Source of the DNA: Candidatus Aminicenantota bacterium
GTDB lineage: Bacteria > Acidobacteriota > Aminicenantia > Aminicenantales > Saccharicenantaceae
Reading direction: 5' to 3'
Assembly (NCBI GenBank): GCA_026393955.1
Contig: JAPKZE010000043.1
Span: 1-8,953, forward strand
Length of the DNA stretch: 8,953 nucleotides
Shown here: positions 5,632 to 8,953 of the stretch, piece after piece
Layout of the letters: every line of letters starts with the position of its first letter
How positions within the stretch are numbered: position 1 is the first letter of the stretch
Position numbers and translations under genes: made by a program
The notes under the pieces: model-generated
Database searches by the model: none
Told to the model about the DNA's origin: nothing
The model's input: the letters and a program-made list of their open reading frames with translations, nothing else

Positions 5632-7074
5632 ATGCCTTCATTTGCTGAAAAAGCCAGCGACCTGGCCGCCCGGACGGAGCGGAACAGCGCCTGGCGCCAG
5701 AAAGACTGCTTCAACCTCATCCCCTCGGAGTCGACGCCGTCGCTGCTCGTCAAGATGTGCGAGATCGCCGACCCGGCCGGCCGCTACGCCGAGCACCGGA
5801 CGATGAAGGGGGACGAGGTCTATTTCTACCAGGGCACCGACTTCATCCGCGACGTCGAGATCGAGTGCCAGAAGGAGCTGGCCGCCTACTTCGGCTGCAC
5901 CGACATCGAGCTCCGGCCCGTCAGCGGCCAGATGGCCAACGAGGTCGTGTTCAAGGGCCTGGTCCGGTTCCTCAACCGCGGCCGGGCCGCGGGGCAGCTC
6001 TCGCGCCGGATGCGCCTGGTCCTCAACAACGAGCTCATCTACGGCGGGCACCTCAGCGCCCAGCCCATGGGGGCCCTGTTCAACTACGTCGAGGAGGACC
6101 CGGCCACGGGCAAGGAGCAGGTGGTCAATTTCCCGGTCCGCAAGGACAACCCCTACAAGCCCGACCTCGACCGGCTGGCCGCGATCCTGGAGACCCACAG
6201 GCCGGAGCTCATCATCTTCGGCAAGAGCATGTTCCTCTACCGCGAGCCCGTCCGGTTCGTCGCCGACATCGTCCGGAGCTGGAAAGAGCGGCCCGTCCTG
6301 ATGTTCGACATGGCCCACGTCCTCGGCCTCTACGGGGCCTTCCAGGCCCCCTTCGAAGAGGGCGCGGACGTCGTCACCGGGAGCACCCACAAGACCTTCT
6401 TCGGGACCCAGCGTGGCGTCGTCGCCTGCAACTTTCCCAAGGACTCGCCTCTCCGGCCCCTCTGGATCGAGATCAAGGGCCGCGCCTTCCCCGGCTCGAC
6501 GAGCAACCACCACCTCGGGACCCTGCTCGGCCTGCTGATGGCCTCTTACGAGATGAATGCCTTCAAGGCGCCCTTCCAGGGCCAGGTCCGGAGGAACGCC
6601 CAGGCGCTGGCCAAGGCCCTCAACGCCCACGGCATCCCGGTCGAGGGGGATCCGGCCGACGGCTACACGGAGACCCACCAGGTCATCATCCGGGTCAAGC
6701 CCTTCGGCCGGGGCATGGACATCGCCCGCCGCCTCGATGAGAACAACGTCCTGACCAACTACCAGGCCCTGCCCGACGATGCCACCTTCCTCGAATCGAG
6801 CGGCGTCCGCCTGGGCGTCCAGGAGATGACCCGCTTCGGCATGACGGAAAAGGACTTCGACACGCTGGCGGGCCTGATGGCCGACATCATCGTCCGCAAC
6901 AAGCCGGCCGGCCCCGACGTGGCCCGCTACCGGAAGAGCTTCCTGACCATGGGCTTCACGCTGCCGCCCGCCGAGGCCATGCCTCTCGCGGCGCGCATCC
7001 TCGCCAGCGTCCTTCCCGACACGGGTTATGCGGCCCGGTTCGCGGACAACCTCCGCCGGGCGGCCGGAGCCTGA
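5632..7074 (+). CDS. Divergent serine hydroxymethyltransferase-like PLP enzyme (GlyA family)
   Basis: A 480-residue fold-type I PLP enzyme of the SHMT family. Classical SHMT converts serine and tetrahydrofolate to glycine and methylene-THF. Aligned by eye to E. coli GlyA, it keeps Ser32 (IPSES, S35), Tyr52 and Glu54 (YAE, Y55/E57), Tyr66 (Y65), His140 (GGHL, H126), Asp226 and His229 (FDMAHV, D200/H203), the PLP lysine Lys254 (STHKT, K229) and carboxylate-binding Arg393 (GVRLG, R363). It departs in the 57-65 loop (EHRTMKGDEVYFYQG instead of EGYPGxRYYGG, four residues longer), in the GPRGG turn (GTQRG), and at the folate-contact Asn347 (apparently Gln378 in TNYQALP). It is longer than E. coli GlyA (417), mostly at the C-terminus. 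Ribosome site GGAAGGA lies 4 bases before the ATG. Context (rpiB before, purD after) favours a glycine/one-carbon role, but a folate-independent aldolase or threonine transaldolase is possible. Confidence 0.85.
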   Translation: MPSFAEKASDLAARTERNSAWRQKDCFNLIPSESTPSLLVKMCEIADPAGRYAEHRTMKGDEVYFYQGTDFIRDVEIECQKELAAYFGCTDIELRPVSGQMANEVVFKGLVRFLNRGRAAGQLSRRMRLVLNNELIYGGHLSAQPMGALFNYVEEDPATGKEQVVNFPVRKDNPYKPDLDRLAAILETHRPELIIFGKSMFLYREPVRFVADIVRSWKERPVLMFDMAHVLGLYGAFQAPFEEGADVVTGSTHKTFFGTQRGVVACNFPKDSPLRPLWIEIKGRAFPGSTSNHHLGTLLGLLMASYEMNAFKAPFQGQVRRNAQALAKALNAHGIPVEGDPADGYTETHQVIIRVKPFGRGMDIARRLDENNVLTNYQALPDDATFLESSGVRLGVQEMTRFGMTEKDFDTLAGLMADIIVRNKPAGPDVARYRKSFLTMGFTLPPAEAMPLAARILASVLPDTGYAARFADNLRRAAGA

Positions 7075-7076
7075 TC

Positions 7077-8354
7077 GTGAAAGTCCTGATCGTCGGCTCG
7101 GGCGGCCGGGAGCATGCCCTGGCCTGGAAGATCGCCAAGAGCCCCCGGGTCGAGACGGTCTACTGCGCGCCCGGCAACGGCGGGACGCGGCTCGTCGCCG
7201 AGAACGTCCCCCTAGCCGAGACGGACATCGCCGGGCTGGCCCATTTCGCCGAGCGGGAGAAGGTCGGCCTGACCGTCGTCGGTCCCGAGGTGCCGCTTTC
7301 CATGGGCCTCGTCGACGAGTTCGAGCGGCGCGGTCTCCGGGTCTTCGGCCCCTCGAAGAAGGCCGCCGAGATCGAGAGCAGCAAGGTCTTCGCCAAGGAG
7401 TTCATGGGCCGGCATCGCATCCCGACCGGCCGGTTCAAGGTCGTCGATAACTACGACGACGCCCGCAAGGTCCTGGCCTCGAGCGAGTTCGGCTATCCCG
7501 TCGTGGTCAAGGCCGACGGCCTCGCGGCCGGCAAGGGCGTCGTCGTCTGCGCCACCCCGAAAAAAGCCGAGGAAACGGCCTCCGAGATGCTCGTCCAGAA
7601 GAAGTTCGGGCCGGCCGGCCGGCGCGTCATCATCGAGGAGTTCCTCCGCGGCCGCGAGGTGTCGTTCATCGTCGTCTCCGACGGCCTGCGGGTCCAGCCC
7701 CTGGTCACGGCCATGGACCACAAGACGGCCTACGACGGCGACAAGGGACCGAACACGGGCGGCATGGGCGCCTTCTCCCCGTCGCCTCTCATGTCCGAGA
7801 AGCTCTTCAACGAGATCATGTCGACCGTCATCCTGCCGACCGTCACCCGCATGCTCGAGGAGGGGCGGAGGTTCAAGGGCGTCCTCTACGCCGGGCTGAT
7901 GATCACCGACTCGGGGCCGCGGGTGCTCGAGTTCAACGGCCGCTTCGGCGACCCGGAGACGCAGCCCCAGATGATGCGCCTCGAAAGCGATCTCGTCGAC
8001 CTGCTGGAAGCGGCCGTCGACCAGGACATCCTGCGGACCGAGGTCCGCTGGTCGCCCGACCCGTCGGGCTGCGTCGTCGTGGCCTCGGGCGGCTATCCCG
8101 TCCATTACGAGAAGGGCAAGATCATCTCCGGCCTGACGGAGGCGGCGGCCGTCCCCGGGGTGGCCGTCTTTCACGCCGGGACGAAGTTCGAGAACGGCCA
8201 GTACCTGACGACGGGCGGCCGCGTCCTGGGCGTCTGCGCGACGGCCCCGACGCTGGCCGAGGCCATGGGCCGGGCCTACGAGGCCTGCGGCAAGGTCTAT
8301 TTCGAAGCCATGTACTATCGCCGGGACATCGGCGCGATCAAGGAGGAGCGGTGA
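7077..8354 (+). CDS. purD: Phosphoribosylamine-glycine ligase (GARS)
   Basis: PurD catalyses the second step of purine synthesis: 5-phosphoribosylamine + glycine + ATP to glycinamide ribonucleotide. The 425-residue protein is full length. It has the N-terminal domain with VGSGGREHALAWK (6-18), the ATP-grasp segment KADGLAAGKGVV (145-156), GDKGPNTGGMGAFSP (221-235) and the GARS signature RFGDPETQ (289-296), preceded by FNG where FNA is more usual. The C-terminal domain follows to residue 425 with no PurM or PurN fusion. The start is GTG, two bases after the stop of the SHMT-like gene, with no strong ribosome site of its own; translation is probably coupled to the gene upstream. The TGA stop shares its A with the purE ATG. 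The neighbours could supply both substrates: ribose-5-phosphate (RpiB) and glycine (SHMT-like enzyme). Confidence 0.97.
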   Translation: MKVLIVGSGGREHALAWKIAKSPRVETVYCAPGNGGTRLVAENVPLAETDIAGLAHFAEREKVGLTVVGPEVPLSMGLVDEFERRGLRVFGPSKKAAEIESSKVFAKEFMGRHRIPTGRFKVVDNYDDARKVLASSEFGYPVVVKADGLAAGKGVVVCATPKKAEETASEMLVQKKFGPAGRRVIIEEFLRGREVSFIVVSDGLRVQPLVTAMDHKTAYDGDKGPNTGGMGAFSPSPLMSEKLFNEIMSTVILPTVTRMLEEGRRFKGVLYAGLMITDSGPRVLEFNGRFGDPETQPQMMRLESDLVDLLEAAVDQDILRTEVRWSPDPSGCVVVASGGYPVHYEKGKIISGLTEAAAVPGVAVFHAGTKFENGQYLTTGGRVLGVCATAPTLAEAMGRAYEACGKVYFEAMYYRRDIGAIKEER

Positions 8355-8845
8355 TGAAGGTCATGATCCTTCTCGGGAGCGAATCGGACTTCGGGACGGT
8401 CGAGGAGGCCCTCGGCGTCCTCAAGGACTTCGGCGTCCCCTTCGGCATCGAAGTGACCTCGGCCCACCGCTCCCCCGAGCGGACGCTCCGCCTGGTCAAG
8501 TCCTCGGAGGCCGCGGGCACCGAGATCTTCATCGCCGTGGCCGGCAAGGCTGCCCACCTGGCCGGCGTTGTCGCCGCGCATACGACCAAGCCCGTCATCG
8601 GTGTCCCGGTCGAGAGCGAGGCCCTGGCCGGCCTGGACGCCCTGCTGTCGACCGTGCAGATGCCCAAGGGCATCCCCGTGGCCACGGTGGCCCTGGGCAA
8701 GCACGGGGGGACCAACGCCGCCATCCTGGCCATCGAGATCCTGGCCCTGCGCGACGAGGAGTTGCGCAAGAAGCTGGCGGCCTTCCGGACCAAGATGGCC
8801 GACAAGGTCGAGGCGGCCTCCGCCAAGCTCAAAGAAAAGCTCTAG
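8354..8845 (+). CDS. purE: 5-(carboxyamino)imidazole ribonucleotide mutase / AIR carboxylase PurE
   Basis: PurE forms 4-carboxy-5-aminoimidazole ribonucleotide in purine synthesis. The 163-residue length is standard. Motifs in order: LLGSESD (6-12, phosphate loop), VTSAHRSP (34-41, with His38), AGKAAHL (63-69), PVIGVPVES (80-88) and STVQMPKGIPVATVALG (99-115). The whole pattern matches class I (N5-CAIR mutase). The usual GGAAHLPG reads GKAAHLAG, so Lys65 and Ala70 replace conserved Gly and Pro. No purK lies beside it, so whether the substrate is N5-CAIR or AIR plus CO2 cannot be settled here. The ATG at 8354 is chosen because AGGAGG sits 7 bases upstream and it overlaps the purD stop (TGATG). 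A GTG one codon earlier is possible. The C-terminus is Lys-rich and helical. Confidence 0.95.
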   Translation: MKVMILLGSESDFGTVEEALGVLKDFGVPFGIEVTSAHRSPERTLRLVKSSEAAGTEIFIAVAGKAAHLAGVVAAHTTKPVIGVPVESEALAGLDALLSTVQMPKGIPVATVALGKHGGTNAAILAIEILALRDEELRKKLAAFRTKMADKVEAASAKLKEKL

Positions 8846-8854
8846 CCTCCGGCG

Positions 8855-8953
8855 ATGGGCTCGTTCTCCGTCCGGAACTTCGGCTGCCGCGCCAACCAGG
8901 CCGAGGCCTTCGCCTGGGCGGAGGCCTTCCGCGACCGGGGCCTGCGGCTCGAA
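8855..8953 (+). CDS. MiaB/MtaB-type tRNA methylthiotransferase, N-terminal fragment
   Basis: Only the first 33 codons are in the window and the frame is open to the right edge. SVRNFGCRANQAEA (5-18) matches the start of the methylthiotransferase N-terminal (UPF0004) domain, where GC.xNQ.E is typical and Cys11 would be the first ligand of the auxiliary iron-sulfur cluster. Full members are radical-SAM enzymes of about 400-450 residues that add a methylthio group to A37 of tRNAs. GCRANQAE looks closer to MtaB (threonylcarbamoyl-A37) than MiaB, but this is too little sequence to decide. It starts 9 bases after purE without a strong ribosome site, so it is probably co-transcribed. Confidence 0.75.
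   Translation, partial: MGSFSVRNFGCRANQAEAFAWAEAFRDRGLRLE

Noticed and set aside
5638..6678. 346-codon minus-strand frame opposite the SHMT-like gene, and a similar 320-codon one at 7212-8174 opposite purD
   Set aside because: Both mirror conserved plus-strand coding sequence and have the biased composition of antisense GC-rich frames.

Overview
This is a GC-rich bacterial window (about two thirds G+C, third codon positions almost all G or C, so many long antisense shadow ORFs). Nearly all of it is coding. The gene set is chromosomal housekeeping: Tat protein export, a secreted carboxyl-terminal processing protease, pentose-phosphate isomerisation, one-carbon metabolism and purine synthesis. 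Gene content and style recall Acidobacteriota / Candidatus Aminicenantes-type bacteria or another deep high-GC lineage such as Desulfobacterota or Myxococcota. That placement is an impression from gene order and protein style, not a proof.

Left part, minus strand (3242 down to 1): a tight operon tatA - tatC - aldehyde dehydrogenase - P-loop nucleotide-kinase-like protein. tatA and tatC overlap, 21 bases separate tatC from the dehydrogenase, and the dehydrogenase stop overlaps the kinase start as ATGA. The kinase runs off the left edge.

Centre: a roughly 100-base divergent promoter region (3243-3348). It has a consensus -10 facing tatA, a good -35/-10 pair facing the protease gene, and a dyad symmetry over the tatA -10. 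An S41 (CtpA/Prc-type) peptidase with a Sec signal peptide follows on the plus strand.

Right part, plus strand: a 250-base intergenic stretch holds a 192-base element with 18-base imperfect terminal inverted repeats and two internal hairpins. It looks like a small non-autonomous mobile element (MITE-like). A gene cluster follows: rpiB - divergent SHMT (GlyA family) - purD - purE - start of a MiaB/MtaB-type tRNA methylthiotransferase, with gaps of 11, 2, -1 and 9 bases. The cluster makes metabolic sense. RpiB supplies ribose-5-phosphate, which becomes PRPP and then phosphoribosylamine. An SHMT would supply glycine and one-carbon units. PurD joins phosphoribosylamine and glycine, and PurE acts later in the same pathway.

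I saw no CRISPR array, tRNA or rRNA gene, phage gene or defence system. The least explained items are the inverted-repeat element, the departures of the SHMT-like protein from the classical folate site, the C-terminally extended aldehyde dehydrogenase inside a tat operon, and the dyad in the divergent promoter.
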